Part shown: positions 21,801 to 30,347 of the stretch, in pieces
Layout of the letters: every line of letters starts with the position of its first letter
Position numbering within the stretch: position 1 is the first letter of the stretch
Assembly: GCF_001039355.2 (NCBI RefSeq)
Contig: NW_019773638.1
Location: forward strand, 32,885 to 65,228
Source of the DNA: Lingula anatina
Taxonomy: Eukaryota > Brachiopoda > Lingulata > Lingulida > Lingulidae
Reading direction: 5' to 3'
DNA: 32,344 nucleotides
Position numbers and translations under genes: made by a program
The notes under the pieces: generated by a model
What the model saw: only the letters and a program-made list of their open reading frames with translations
Told to the model about the DNA's origin: nothing
Databases searched by the model: none

Positions 21801-24587
21801 ACTATGACCCCAACGCCATCCTGCTGCTCCAAGTCTTCACTATGAATGCTGTATACAAGCCGACAGCTGACCACAAGAGCCCAGGACAGGTGGTGGACAA
21901 ATCTGGGGGTCAGTTGAGCTTGGACAGTGTTCTTGGCTGGTCTGTGGTACAACTGTTTGAAGGGTAAGGTTCATATTGATATTTTGGTAGTGAGAGTGTA
22001 AGGTACATTGAGACTGGTGACTACACAAGAAGCCTTCAGTATATCAGCATTCCTTATTAGTTGCCATAGTTGCAGACTCTCTTTTAAATTTTCTGACACT
22101 CCAGTAAATTTTTAAAAGTAGGCAGGTATGGCAACAATGCAATAAACACCCATTAATAAAATTCTTTGAGGAAGTGGTCAGTGAAAATAAGGCCATTGCC
22201 ACCATTTTTCCTTACAGTGTGTGGTTTCATTGTAATTTGTACAACTGAATTTCAAAAGGTCATACATCATGAAGTATGCCAATTTGAAAACAGTGCATGC
22301 ATTTTATATTATCTACCTGAGATGGCTGCATGCTAGGGTACTTAACCTATATTTATACACCCTCTGCATGCCTAAACTTTGATTTGTAACTCTGATTAAT
22401 ATGTCTGGGTTTTTATTTTTTAACCAATTGGTCCTATGGTTTAATTGCTCATTAAACTGTCTAGTTGAGAATAATACACAGTTTTTATGTTGTACAAGAT
22501 TTGTAAACTTGGAGCAGTTATTACCTGGGACATGGTTGAAGGGATGTGGATTTGAATTCACAATGAGGTGGTGAAACATTTGCCCAGTGTTTAACCACAT
22601 TTAAACTTCCATCTTTCTGTTTCACATTCACAATGGTCATTCTCAAACATAATTAAGGTAAATCAGTAATTTATCATCAGATTTCAGTCTTATAGTTTTC
22701 CGTTTAACATTCATACTTGAGTGCCCATAACACCTGGTGGTATTTTTTTAAACAGCGAAATGTTCATAATGTATTTGCTTAAGCACTTCATAGTTTATAC
22801 ACTTGAAGTTCTTTACATCATAAGTTACAGAAGCAACATCCCAAACAAGCAGTCAAATATTTATGTATCTCAAATGTTCTTTTTTTGCAAAAAAAAAAAA
22901 AAAAAAAAAGAATTTTATTCTGTTTATATCTGAGAAGGCATTAAATTGCATGTTTTAGACAGTTTGCAAGTTAAGCATACTGTTGCTCAAAAAGCAGATG
23001 TTTCATTATAAGTTTTTACATGTGAATCCATAACAAAATGTTCTGCTATACTCATGACAACAAAATTGTTTTACTTGTTTTATTTGTCTCTATTTCAGTG
23101 CATATCTGGTAATAGTAACAATATGTTTTGGATGGCACATATGCTGTTATCATGTGTTAAATAAAATATTATTTTGAATACTACTGCAATAAATTACATT
23201 CCATTATATTACACCATTTGGGTATGATAAAGACTGGAAAATGGTATATATTGTTATATTACAGAGGGTCAGTTTTGTGTGGTGAGCATCATGTACCACT
23301 ATTCAAAGGCAAGCCGCCACAAGATTTACTGACCTTATTTGAGGACAGCCCAGTGGAAGAGGTTCTGAAGCAGCAGAAATGGAATAACAGCAACAAATAT
23401 GTATGTGACTATACAGAAGCATTATAAAAGAAATTGATTAATTAATTTGACATGATATTGTTTTCATATTAATTTTACCTCCTGGGTCATTTTTGGCTAA
23501 TAATGATATATGTAAGTAAGTTTGTTTATTTTTTTAACCATCTGATTTTTATTATTTTGGGAATTTTGAATTATAAAAATATTTTCTCTTGCAGCAAAGC
23601 AGCCAGTTAGTAATCAGAATGTGGGACGCACACTATGATATTACAGAACACCCCCCAGTATCAGTAAGTAATACTGTGGTTCAGTAGATAATATCTGATT
23701 TTGAAACTGGCAGTTTGGACACACAAACATTATATTGTTTAATGCTCTTCAACTTGTTTAATCTTGTACTTTTTTGACATTATTCTCTTAAAAGGCACTG
23801 CACATGTTTTAGATGCGTAACAATCGTAGAATGTTGATTTACTAAAATGAGGAAGTTTTGACAAAGTTACCAGAATAAAAACTTCTTTGCATCAATTTAA
23901 ATGTGCATTTATACTTTGCCTTCACTTATCTGAAGTGGAATTAACATTAACAAAACTTGGCCTTCATTCCAGCTTCATGAAAACCTTCTAGAGGCAGTTG
24001 GTAATATAGAAGCCTATCAAAAGGTAGCCGATGACAAGAGGGGGAAAATGATATCACAAATGGTTGTTGACAGTCTAGAGAGGAAATATAAGAAACTTGG
24101 GACAAACAGTAGTGTGTATGACACTGAAAGGCAATTCTTTGAACAAGTGATGAATGAGACATTTTATAATCTCATTGTGAGTATGATTTCACAGTGAAAT
24201 GTTCATGTATATATTTGCCTATGTATTTGATAGTTGATACACTTCTTAAAATTAATAGTTACAGACAAACAAACAACAAAAATAATGCTTTTAGAATCAA
24301 ACATTTCAGTATCTCATTTATGTTCTTTTTTTCACCAGTTATTTTAAATTAGATTTATTTTAGATGATATGAAGTATTTCTTCATAAAAAGCAATTAATA
24401 AGGTCAGTATAACACAAGGTATTGGCAAAGGTACTGGTATGACACCCATTAGCCTTGGTCACAACAGTGCTGCACTGTTGAAAATGAGAGAAAGCCATTG
24501 GTCATAATGTTTAATTGTTTTTACATAAAACTTTTTGGTTTGTTTCAGGAAAACACGTTAATGGGGGCAGGTTATGGACCACTGTAG
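9385..24587 (+). CDS. Long protein with a degenerate TBC (Rab-GAP-like) domain and an unnamed C-terminal region (27 exons, 1371 aa)
   Basis: Exons: 9385-9489, 9917-10063, 10425-10555, 10856-10958, 11348-11495, 12150-12363, [12563-12686, 12888-13053, 13343-13527, 13798-13941, 14151-14312, or the copies 14726-14849, 15051-15216, 15505-15689, 15960-16103, 16313-16474], 16836-16951, 17327-17471, 17681-17960, 18199-18384, 18606-18696, 19206-19359, 19568-19804, 20034-20186, 20511-20682, 20896-21060, 21341-21504, 21788-21963, 23265-23400, 23595-23663, 23973-24176, 24549-24587. With one bracketed set the phases join to 1371 codons plus stop. An in-frame TAA at 9379-9381 supports the start. Residues about 225-540 resemble a TBC fold (LPGGLRCYMW; AVLLIWDQCFMQGWG), but the YxQ finger position reads YLV and I see no IxxDxxR, so GAP activity is doubtful. 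Residues about 590-1340 look like beta-rich, possibly C2-like modules. I cannot name the protein. Confidence 0.85.
11790..12200. repeat. Four tandem copies (104-108 bp) of the intron end plus exon 6 head
   Basis: The unit contains the last 60 bp or so of the intron and the first 45 bp or so of exon 6 of the TBC-like gene. Copies of the exon head start at 11834, 11938, 12042 and 12150 (spacings 104, 104, 108). The last is the true exon, since only it runs on into conserved coding sequence. Copy 1 has an AG acceptor but diverged exon sequence. Copy 2 has lost the acceptor AG (CAA). Copy 3 keeps the acceptor and an open frame (ANLHKVSREPPTFWGPK) that reads without a stop into the true exon. Confidence 0.85.
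12408..14493 (+). repeat. Copy A of an assembly duplication covering exons 7-11 of the TBC-like gene
   Basis: Nearly identical to 14569-16655. I see only a TG microsatellite length change (2 bp), a poly(T) length change (1 bp near 13090) and one synonymous base (A at 13398, G at 15560, both Ser). Copy A continues past 14493 into a 74-bp reverse complement of its own exon 10 region and ends at the N at 14568. Confidence 0.95.
14494..14567 (-). other. Fold-back segment at the end of copy A
   Basis: These 74 bases are the reverse complement of 13885-13958 (end of exon 10 and its donor). Together with the right arm 14387-14493 they make a 181-bp perfect mirror of 13885-14065. In copy B the same position leads instead to unique intron sequence at 16656. 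This is what an assembler produces when it exits an inverted repeat along the wrong strand. Confidence 0.9.
14568..14568. other. Single-N contig join
   Basis: One N separates the fold-back end of copy A from the start of copy B. It marks a scaffold join of unknown true length. Confidence 0.95.
14569..16655 (+). repeat. Copy B of the exon 7-11 duplication, continuous with the rest of the gene
   Basis: Copy B matches copy A from 12408 onward at an offset of 2161-2163. It carries exons 7-11 (14726-16474) with intact splice sites and reads through the right arm of the inverted repeat into unique intron and exon 12 (16836). Splicing copy A exon 11 (phase 0) to copy B exon 7 (which needs phase 2) would read AAG GAA TGT TGA and stop at once, so the tandem arrangement cannot be translated through both copies. 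Confidence 0.95.
16121..16655. repeat. Perfect 107-bp inverted repeat flanking exon 11
   Basis: The left arm 16121-16227 and right arm 16549-16655 are exact reverse complements, separated by 321 bp that contain exon 11. The same arms exist in copy A at 13959-14065 and 14387-14493. The left arm lies in the intron upstream of exon 11 and the right arm in the intron downstream. Confidence 0.9.
18838..18942. repeat. (AT)n microsatellite and poly(T) tract in intron 16 of the TBC-like gene
   Basis: About 21 AT units at 18838-18879 are followed, after a short unique stretch, by about 23 T residues ending at 18942. Simple-sequence DNA within the intron between exons 16 and 17. Confidence 0.9.
21964..23264. 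other. Intron 23 of the TBC-like gene (1.3 kb), no gene seen
   Basis: The largest single intron of the gene. It contains a poly(A) run at about 22890-22909 and one half of a diverged repeat pair (22754-22887, see the next entry). No reading frame here shows splice sites or protein-like composition. Confidence 0.7.
22754..22887 (+). repeat. Diverged dispersed repeat, copy 1 (partner at 24191-24333)
   Basis: This block and 24191-24333 share the same order of short matches: GAAATGTTCAT at the left, then GTTACAGA in the middle, then ATGTTCTTTTTTT at the right. Overall similarity by eye is well above chance but with many gaps. It is probably an old transposon fragment or a local intron duplication. 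Confidence 0.5.
24191..24333 (+). repeat. Diverged dispersed repeat, copy 2
   Basis: Partner of 22754-22887 in the same orientation, lying in the last intron of the TBC-like gene. No terminal repeats or coding content are visible. Confidence 0.5.
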
Positions 24588-26027
24588 CAATTTGGAATAC
24601 CTGGGATAACTGTGTGGTTTTCTGCAAACGACAGTGACCAAGATCTTTTTGCACAAAGAAAAGAACTGAAGTTTTTTTTTTTTTTTTTTTTTTTTTTAAT
24701 TCACCCATTGAGTCTTTTATTAATATTGAGTGCTATGACTTGTAGGAAAATGTGAATTTTAGCATCCATATCCATATATTATGTCATTTATGTTATATAT
24801 ATTTATTGAATACCAAAAATGCAACACTTGAAACTATTAAGTGCTGCCTTTTCTTAATTTTATAAAATTATGTACCCATATTTCTGATATGATAAATGGA
24901 GGTTAAAATCAAGTCTCTTCCACTACCAGCAATGTATGATAAATAAAATAAATTATTCCAAACAGGACAACCTTTTCTAATGAAGAAACTGGCTTAGGAT
25001 ATGCCTGTATTTTGTTTTACAATTCTTATAGAATCTGCATTTTGAAAAATTAAGTAGCCCACTTGTGTGAGAATGAAGGCAGAAAGCCCTTAATCTAAAT
25101 TGCATTATTTAATCATTTAATGGACATTAAATGGGAGTTAAAAGAAAGAAGTGTTTTCTTATGCAGGAGGGTTGAAACCATAAGTAAAGTTGCATTTACA
25201 CAGTTGTTTTATTATATCCTAATCTGTTCTTACGGCATAGTTTTCACATTATGTATCTACAAATGTGCAAATTAAGAAGTTCATTGCAATGCCAATGAGG
25301 ATTTAAATATACTGTTTTGGAACGAATAGAACAAAATTTCCATATTATTCAAGGGCCTAGGTGCAAATAAGCAGGAGGTTCAACCATCTTGTGGTTAATT
25401 CCATAATTTTGAGGCTTTGGAATTCAACCGTGTATAGATTAATCCACAAGTTTGTGACTTGATTTCCGAAAAATATTTTATCCAAACATGATTTGTTGCC
25501 TATTGTCAATAGATATCTTATTGTATAGAAAAAATAAGAATGATAATATTGAAATTGGTAAATGGATAATACCAGACAAGGTATAAAAAACTTCATATAC
25601 AGTATTTTAACTCCATTTAAATCACGTTTCGGAAAGACGATCAATTCATAATAACTTAAAATGAATTCCATGCATGATTATTATTTTATAACTACGATAT
25701 TATATAGACCTATGTAATTTCCTATGCAACTGACATTATGAAGTGCGTACACTGACACGTAAGAGTATGCCATGGTACAAAAAAAACTTAATTAAGACCT
25801 GGTAGTTTGCAAGAGTTAAGAAGTGCGTGACGTGGATACAACACTCCATTAATTCCTGACAAGGTCGCGTGGTTAGAGTAACTGACTGGTATGCCATGAA
25901 TGGATCTACTCATTGGTGTAAATTTGCCTTTTTTGAGGTTTAACGGTTTGTATAATGGATTATAAAATACAGATTCGCAAAATGTGGATTCTTTTCAAAA
26001 TTGCTTTCATGTCGGTAATGAATTTCA
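24588..26027. other. Probable 3' UTR of the TBC-like gene, then intergenic DNA
   Basis: After the stop at 24585-24587 comes a poly(T) tract (about 24672-24698) and an AATAAA at 24942-24947, which is a plausible poly(A) signal giving a 3' UTR of roughly 370 bp. From about 25 kb to 26027 there is AT-rich sequence without a supported gene; it must contain the promoter and 5' UTR of the glycosyltransferase gene. Confidence 0.5.
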
Positions 26028-27425
26028 ATGGCAACGCATCGACTTTTTCAGATCGGTTCTTCGCGTAGAGCTAAACTTCTCGTGCTATTGTGTTTTTGCA
26101 TCTGGACAATTGTGAACATGAAATTGCAACTTGGCTATAGCTTTTTAGAAAAGACAAAATCTGTCAATATCAGAAGTGATAATGAGAAAGATGCGTCCAG
26201 TTATAGCTCATGCGCCCTTCTCTATTACAAACACCAGAGGCGGGAAGCGTATAAAGCAAACTGCACATTACTTGCTAGAGGAGATACAGAGCACATCAAA
26301 GAAGTGAAGAAACGAGCGACAAAATCGTCACGGCGGTATGTTTTGCCCCATCACATTTTCACAGACGCAGAGATGCAACTTTTCACGTGGAATTGTGACA
26401 ACTTCAAGGAAACTTTGGGATACAACTACCGTGTCACACGGCAAGAACTGAAGTTTCCTTTAGCTTTTTCTATAAGAATGCACGTTGATTCCAATCAAGC
26501 AGAATTTCTTTTGAGAACAATTTACAGGCCGCATAATGTATATTGTTTTCACGTTGATAAATCTTCACCACAGACTCTTCACGAGTCCATGAAAAGCATA
26601 TCCACGTGTTTTGATAATGTCTTCGTTATTTCTAACCCACAAGATGTGTTTTACGGACATATTTCTCAAATGCTAGCAGACATGCAGTGTATGCGTCAAC
26701 TTTTGTTATCACCCGTGCGTTGGAAATATTATATCAATCTATCCGGCCAAGAATTTCCACTAAAAACGAACTTGGAAATTGTGAAAATTTTGAATTTATT
26801 TGATGGCAAGAATGATATTGAGACGTATCCTCTGGCCAATAATTTGTTCCAAGAACGCTGCGGAGTGCGGTGGGAACTTCGAGATGGCGGTTATTTAAAA
26901 CCTACCACAAGAAGGAAAACAACACCAATACCCCATAATATTACTCTTTACAAAGGAAGTTTTTACGGAAGTTTCACACGTCAATTTGTTGAATATGTAC
27001 TAACAAATCCAGTAGCGAATGATCTGTTAAATTGGCTGAATGATACCATGGCACCTGAAGAAGTCTATTGGGCCACACTCGTCCGTCAGCCAGACGCTCC
27101 TGGGGGGTATTCGTACGGAGTGGATCATTCTAAGGGCACCCACATTTCCAGGGCAGTGATTTGGAAATGGGACAACGAGAAATGTAACAATGACACTAGA
27201 CCACTCTACAGGCATGGCATCTGTGTTTATTCTTTACTGGACTTGCCATGGCTTTTGAAGAGAACGGAGCTTTTTGCGAACAAATTCGATACAGAGTATG
27301 ATCCAGTTGTATTAGACTGTCTGCAGGAAAATATTGTCAACAGAGCAAGGGGATATACGAAAAGCAAACTACACTATGATGTGTACAGAGAGTTGCCCCA
27401 CGTAAAAGGCGGTTTTCAAAGATGA
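26028..27425 (+). CDS. Core-2-type beta-1,6-N-acetylglucosaminyltransferase (GCNT family, GT14), 465 aa, single exon
   Basis: One uninterrupted reading frame. Residues 1-15 are a short basic cytoplasmic tail, 16-34 a membrane anchor, then a stem, and about 145-420 the GT14 catalytic domain. Family marks: FPLAFSIRMHVD (143-154), YCFHVDKSS (172-180), YYINLSGQEFPLKTN (234-248, the conserved NLxGxxFPLKTN block) and APEEVYWATLVRQP (342-355). E345 aligns with the catalytic glutamate of mouse core 2 enzyme (E320) by its place before the WAT motif. There are about ten lumenal Cys, as expected for a disulfide-rich enzyme, and N-glycosylation sequons at N78, N237, N304, N338 and N388. Family role: a Golgi type II enzyme adding GlcNAc in beta-1,6 linkage to mucin O-glycans or poly-lactosamine branches. 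Which acceptor cannot be told from sequence. An AATAAA lies at 27596-27601. Several GCNT genes are single-exon in the coding part, so the lack of introns does not by itself mean retroposition. Confidence 0.93.
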   Translation: MATHRLFQIGSSRRAKLLVLLCFCIWTIVNMKLQLGYSFLEKTKSVNIRSDNEKDASSYSSCALLYYKHQRREAYKANCTLLARGDTEHIKEVKKRATKSSRRYVLPHHIFTDAEMQLFTWNCDNFKETLGYNYRVTRQELKFPLAFSIRMHVDSNQAEFLLRTIYRPHNVYCFHVDKSSPQTLHESMKSISTCFDNVFVISNPQDVFYGHISQMLADMQCMRQLLLSPVRWKYYINLSGQEFPLKTNLEIVKILNLFDGKNDIETYPLANNLFQERCGVRWELRDGGYLKPTTRRKTTPIPHNITLYKGSFYGSFTRQFVEYVLTNPVANDLLNWLNDTMAPEEVYWATLVRQPDAPGGYSYGVDHSKGTHISRAVIWKWDNEKCNNDTRPLYRHGICVYSLLDLPWLLKRTELFANKFDTEYDPVVLDCLQENIVNRARGYTKSKLHYDVYRELPHVKGGFQR

Positions 27426-27689
27426 TCAATCTGAAATGAAACGACTCTTTGTTTAATTAATTAGATTAATTTGACTAATTATTTAGTCTAGTGTTGAAAT
27501 TATTTTGCCTCGCCTGCTTTATCATCATTGTCGTCGTCGTCGTCATCATCATCATCATTATAAATATTTCATCAAGGAAGTACTGATAAGGTGAAAATAA
27601 AATTATTTGCCCAAATATTACATAATTTTGTCCAAGTTCTGATTAAATGAAATGTGCAACACAATTTGATGATTTCAAAATGATTGGCA

Positions 27690-27690
<1 letters not shown>

Positions 27691-27726
<36 letters not shown>
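27691..27726. repeat. (TG)n microsatellite
   Basis: About 17 uninterrupted TG units between the GCNT gene and the hairpin at 27.83 kb. Confidence 0.95.
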
Positions 27727-27727
<1 letters not shown>

Positions 27728-27829
27728 TGTTGATTGCAGCAATCTATGGTGTATAAATCTCTGTCAATGTCAAACAACAAATTCTCCCGTTTTTCACAAT
27801 GGATAGACCTACCGGTAGGCCTACGTAAA

Positions 27830-27881
27830 ACCAAGGAGTTATAACAGACTCCTTGGTAAAACCAAGTTATAACTCCTTGGT
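27830..27881. repeat. Perfect 16-bp inverted repeat (hairpin), 20-bp loop
   Basis: ACCAAGGAGTTATAAC at 27830-27845 is the exact reverse complement of 27866-27881. The loop itself contains a second ACTCCTTGGT, so alternative pairings exist. Just upstream, CCTACCGGTAGG (about 27808-27819) is a 12-bp perfect palindrome. There is no U-tract or coding context to suggest a function. Confidence 0.75.
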
Positions 27882-28158
27882 AAAATCAAGACACAATGGT
27901 GAAATAAGTTTCAGGCGTTCATTTTGTATAACTTTTCAAAATTCATTTGATAATTTTTCTTTAGTTTGCATGGTAGATAAATGTTTTGCGTTTAGATGTC
28001 AATTTTGTAAGACCCCATACCCAATGCATTTAGTGCCTATGTGAGCCGCCCGATGGCAGCACCTTACAGTGACGCTTGTGTAGCTTTTATTTCAACTTTA
28101 CTTATTCATATACTTATTTATTTGGCTTGAGTGGTAATGTTTCAACCTTAAACATATA

Positions 28159-28162
<4 letters not shown>

Positions 28163-28226
<64 letters not shown>
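28163..28226. repeat. (AT)n microsatellite
   Basis: About 32 AT units, the longest dinucleotide run in the window. Such runs often cause length errors in assemblies. Confidence 0.95.
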
Positions 28227-28228
<2 letters not shown>

Positions 28229-28358
28229 CAGTAGGAGTTAATGGGATTTCAAAGGTTTGTGTAATAGCAGCTATGATATCATATTGTGCTTGCTGAGCTT
28301 TCTTGTCGAAGTTCAGCTAACGCTCACCTAACGCAATCAAAATATAACTTCCCTACAG

Positions 28359-28626
28359 ATGGTCAAATGGCACCTTGACGGCCTTGAGAACTTGTAATGC
28401 TAATGTTTGTTGCGTGGTCCTTAGCTGGTCCAGTTTACCTTTGAGAAGGTATGTTGTTAAGTATAAAACCGTTAAGGCTCTAAAGGTTTATTCGGGCAAC
28501 ATTGGGTCATTTGAAGTCGATCTACGTGACTTTGGTTTCATTTGGATTTTCCTTTCCAAGGTGACAGCTCAGTGTGGTGACCCCTCGCCTGTATCTGAAG
28601 CAGTACTGTATATATTTTACTCTTAA
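28359..28626 (+). pseudogene. Fibronectin type III-like exon relic (low confidence)
   Basis: A CAG acceptor-like site at 28356-28358 is followed by a frame open to a TAA at 28624-28626. Its translation has the beta-strand order of an FN3 module: VVLSWSSL (B strand with the Trp), RYVVKYKT (C strand) and KVTAQCGDPSPVSEAV (F strand to G strand). The span, about 85 residues, suits one FN3 domain. The C'-E region is poorly FN3-like, no good donor follows and no neighbouring FN3 exon was found, so this is either a decayed fragment of a receptor-type gene or a lone exon of an unseen gene. No start codon is assigned. Confidence 0.35.
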
Positions 28627-29371
28627 GTATACATTAAGGTGATTTTGCTAACATTTTCGCTATCAGCGCACTGCGTTAATGCTCGCTTTATTCTATCAAG
28701 GTGAACAGGGGCTTGGTCCAAGCAGCTCAATGCATGAAATAAGTCGCGGTACTTACCTTGTGCTATATGTTATGCAGAACGTGCCATCTCGTCCCCCCTC
28801 CCCCCTCCCCCCCCCCAAAAAAAAAAAAAAGTTTGCCTATGTACTGGTAGTCATAGAGAGCAATAAAAAAGTAACCCACAAAATGTAAAGTAAACCCCTA
28901 TTGTTGTACAAAATACTGTAATTGTACGCAATTTTTAATTCTTTAAAGAGAAATAAAACAACCAGATAAATATGTAGATAAACTTTGTCAGATTTTATTT
29001 GTTGCTGCAATCCATTCAAAGATAATTTTCAGGCATTTCAGGCATTTGAAATGCTTTCATTTGGTCTTTTGCTAAGCTATATGATTTGAAACTATATTGT
29101 GGCATTTGGTCAGGTTTTGTGGCATAAAATTGACTTCAAATGCATATTTACATTATTTCTGACCCCACTCCTCCAAATCCTGCAAAATCTGGCTTGATTT
29201 TATGTTGAGTTACGACTTTGGGCTATTGCATATGAGTACAACTACAAGTATTTACTTATTAGCGAGTAATTTTTAAGGAGAAGAAACCTGCATTCACCTA
29301 CATGATTTAAATCATCTACTTACAGTAACTAGGTAATTTTCCAATTAAAACATACCACATTGTTATCTTAC
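28627..29371. other. Gene-free stretch
   Basis: Contains a C-rich run joined to a poly(A) run (about 28793-28830) and AT-rich DNA. I see no supported gene or element until the left CTA of the nested transposons at 29372. It may hold the first, non-coding exon of the cupin gene, which I could not locate. Confidence 0.5.
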
Positions 29372-29972
29372 CTAGAGGGCATTCACAAGAAGTGATCCTT
29401 GGATCTACAGATTCACATACCATATATGGCAGACCCTACATGAAGGAAGAGCAGACTAATCCACTGATGGTCTCCCTGCCTTCACATGTGGCATTCTGCA
29501 GGGATCTAGCAATTAAACCTTGGAGCTGTGATTTAATCCATTTAATGGTGTGTGCGGAGGCGGTGAGACCATCAGCAGATTCGTCGGCTCTTCTTTCATG
29601 TAGGGCTCCCCATATGTGATCCGCAGATCTTTATATCGCATTCACAACGAGTTGAGCCAGGCTTTACAAATCCTGGGGACTAAATATGGCGGACATACAT
29701 GAAAGAAAAACCGCCTTATCTTTTAATAGTCTCTTCGCCTCTCACACGCCTCCCCATGTGTCGTCCCAATGGAGCCGAGATTTAATGCCTGTCCCCCCGC
29801 AGGGACGACGTGTGGGGAGGCGTGTGAGAGGCAGAGAGACTTTTAAAAGATTAGGCGGTTTTTCTTTCATGTATGACCGCCATATTTAGTTCCCAGGATT
29901 TGTAAAGCCTGGCTCAACTCGTTGTGAATGCGATCTTAGATCCAAGGATCATCTGTTGTGAATGTCCTCCTA
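29372..29972. mobile_element. Outer Harbinger-type miniature element, interrupted by a second element
   Basis: The body is 29375-29969 with CTA at 29372-29374 and 29970-29972. Its ends, GAGGGCATTC on the left and GAGGACATTC on the minus strand at the right, continue into ACAA and a shared GATCCTTGGATC block. Without the inner insert it is about 290 bp and almost wholly palindromic: the left part to about 29480 pairs with 29565-29633 plus 29939-29969. Its arms (for example CCTACATGAA and GATGGTCTC) are diverged relatives of the arms of the inner element and of element 1 at 242-797. Confidence 0.75.
29631..29938. mobile_element. Inner Harbinger-type miniature element, nested in the outer one
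   Basis: The body is 29634-29935 (302 bp) with TTA at 29631-29633 and 29936-29938. The ends TATCGCATTCACAACGAGTT and its mirror (GATCGCATTC...) match the terminal pattern of element 1 near 242. The arms, including the block ATGAAAGAAAAACCGCCT, are close to element 1 (242-797), but the longer coding-like core of element 1 is missing. Only a short GGAGCCGAGATTTAAT stretch of that core remains, so this is a further-deleted member of the same family. Confidence 0.8.
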
Positions 29973-30035
29973 GATATCTTTTGTTTAAAGCTATTTATTG
30001 AGAAACTTTACATTCCTTTCAATATTCTTTTCAGA

Positions 30036-30347
30036 ATGTCAATCAAAGTGGAGCATTGGGATTCAGTAAAAGATGGTCCTTTAAGTAAAGCCAGCATGAA
30101 GAAGAAGCTTGAATCTCAAGGTTACATGTGTACGACATATACCTTCTATCCTGGAACCAACTTTCCAGATCATACCCACAGTATCTCAAAGAAAGATGCA
30201 ATAGTTTCTGGGAAGTTCAAATTTGGGATGTATGGACAGGAAGTCATATTGCAGCCTGGTGACATGGTTGAGGTGCCAAAAAATACAGTCCATAATGCAG
30301 CTGTTGTTGGAGAAGAACCAGTCCTTTTCTTTGATTCTACCAAATAG
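30036..30347 (+). CDS. Small single-domain cupin protein (103 aa)
   Basis: A TTTTCAG acceptor ends two bases before the ATG at 30036, so a 5' UTR intron probably lies upstream. The 103-residue product is one cupin beta-barrel. Motif 1 is PGTNFPDHTH then KKDAIVSG (H46, H48, with D54 where most cupins have Glu), and motif 2 is PGDMVEVPKNTVHNA (H86). These four are the likely metal ligands. Family knowledge: small cupins bind one divalent metal and range from dioxygenases and isomerases to binding proteins, so no specific reaction can be given. No signal peptide or membrane segment is seen, suggesting a cytosolic protein. An AATAAA at 30371-30376 would give a very short 3' UTR. An upstream in-frame Met at 29958 lies inside transposon sequence and before the acceptor, so I reject it. 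Confidence 0.85.
   Translation: MSIKVEHWDSVKDGPLSKASMKKKLESQGYMCTTYTFYPGTNFPDHTHSISKKDAIVSGKFKFGMYGQEVILQPGDMVEVPKNTVHNAAVVGEEPVLFFDSTK

Larger units (their letters stand above)
27426..28358. other. Intergenic stretch with simple repeats and a hairpin
   Basis: Holds the GCNT 3' UTR, a GTC/ATC trinucleotide run (about 27530-27560), a TG run (27691-27726), a 16-bp perfect hairpin (27830-27881) and an AT run (about 28163-28226). No gene is supported. Confidence 0.6.

Noticed and set aside
22313-22600. A 95-codon minus-strand frame in intron 23
   Set aside because: No splice sites, no recognisable domain and AT-driven composition; treated as chance.
27027-27215. Minus-strand open frame within the glycosyltransferase gene
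   Set aside because: Shadow of the GCNT coding strand, which carries all the family motifs.
29958-30035. Longer cupin N-terminus starting at the in-frame Met at 29958
   Set aside because: The extension is hydrophobic, starts inside the transposon end and is separated from the cupin domain by a strong 3' splice site.
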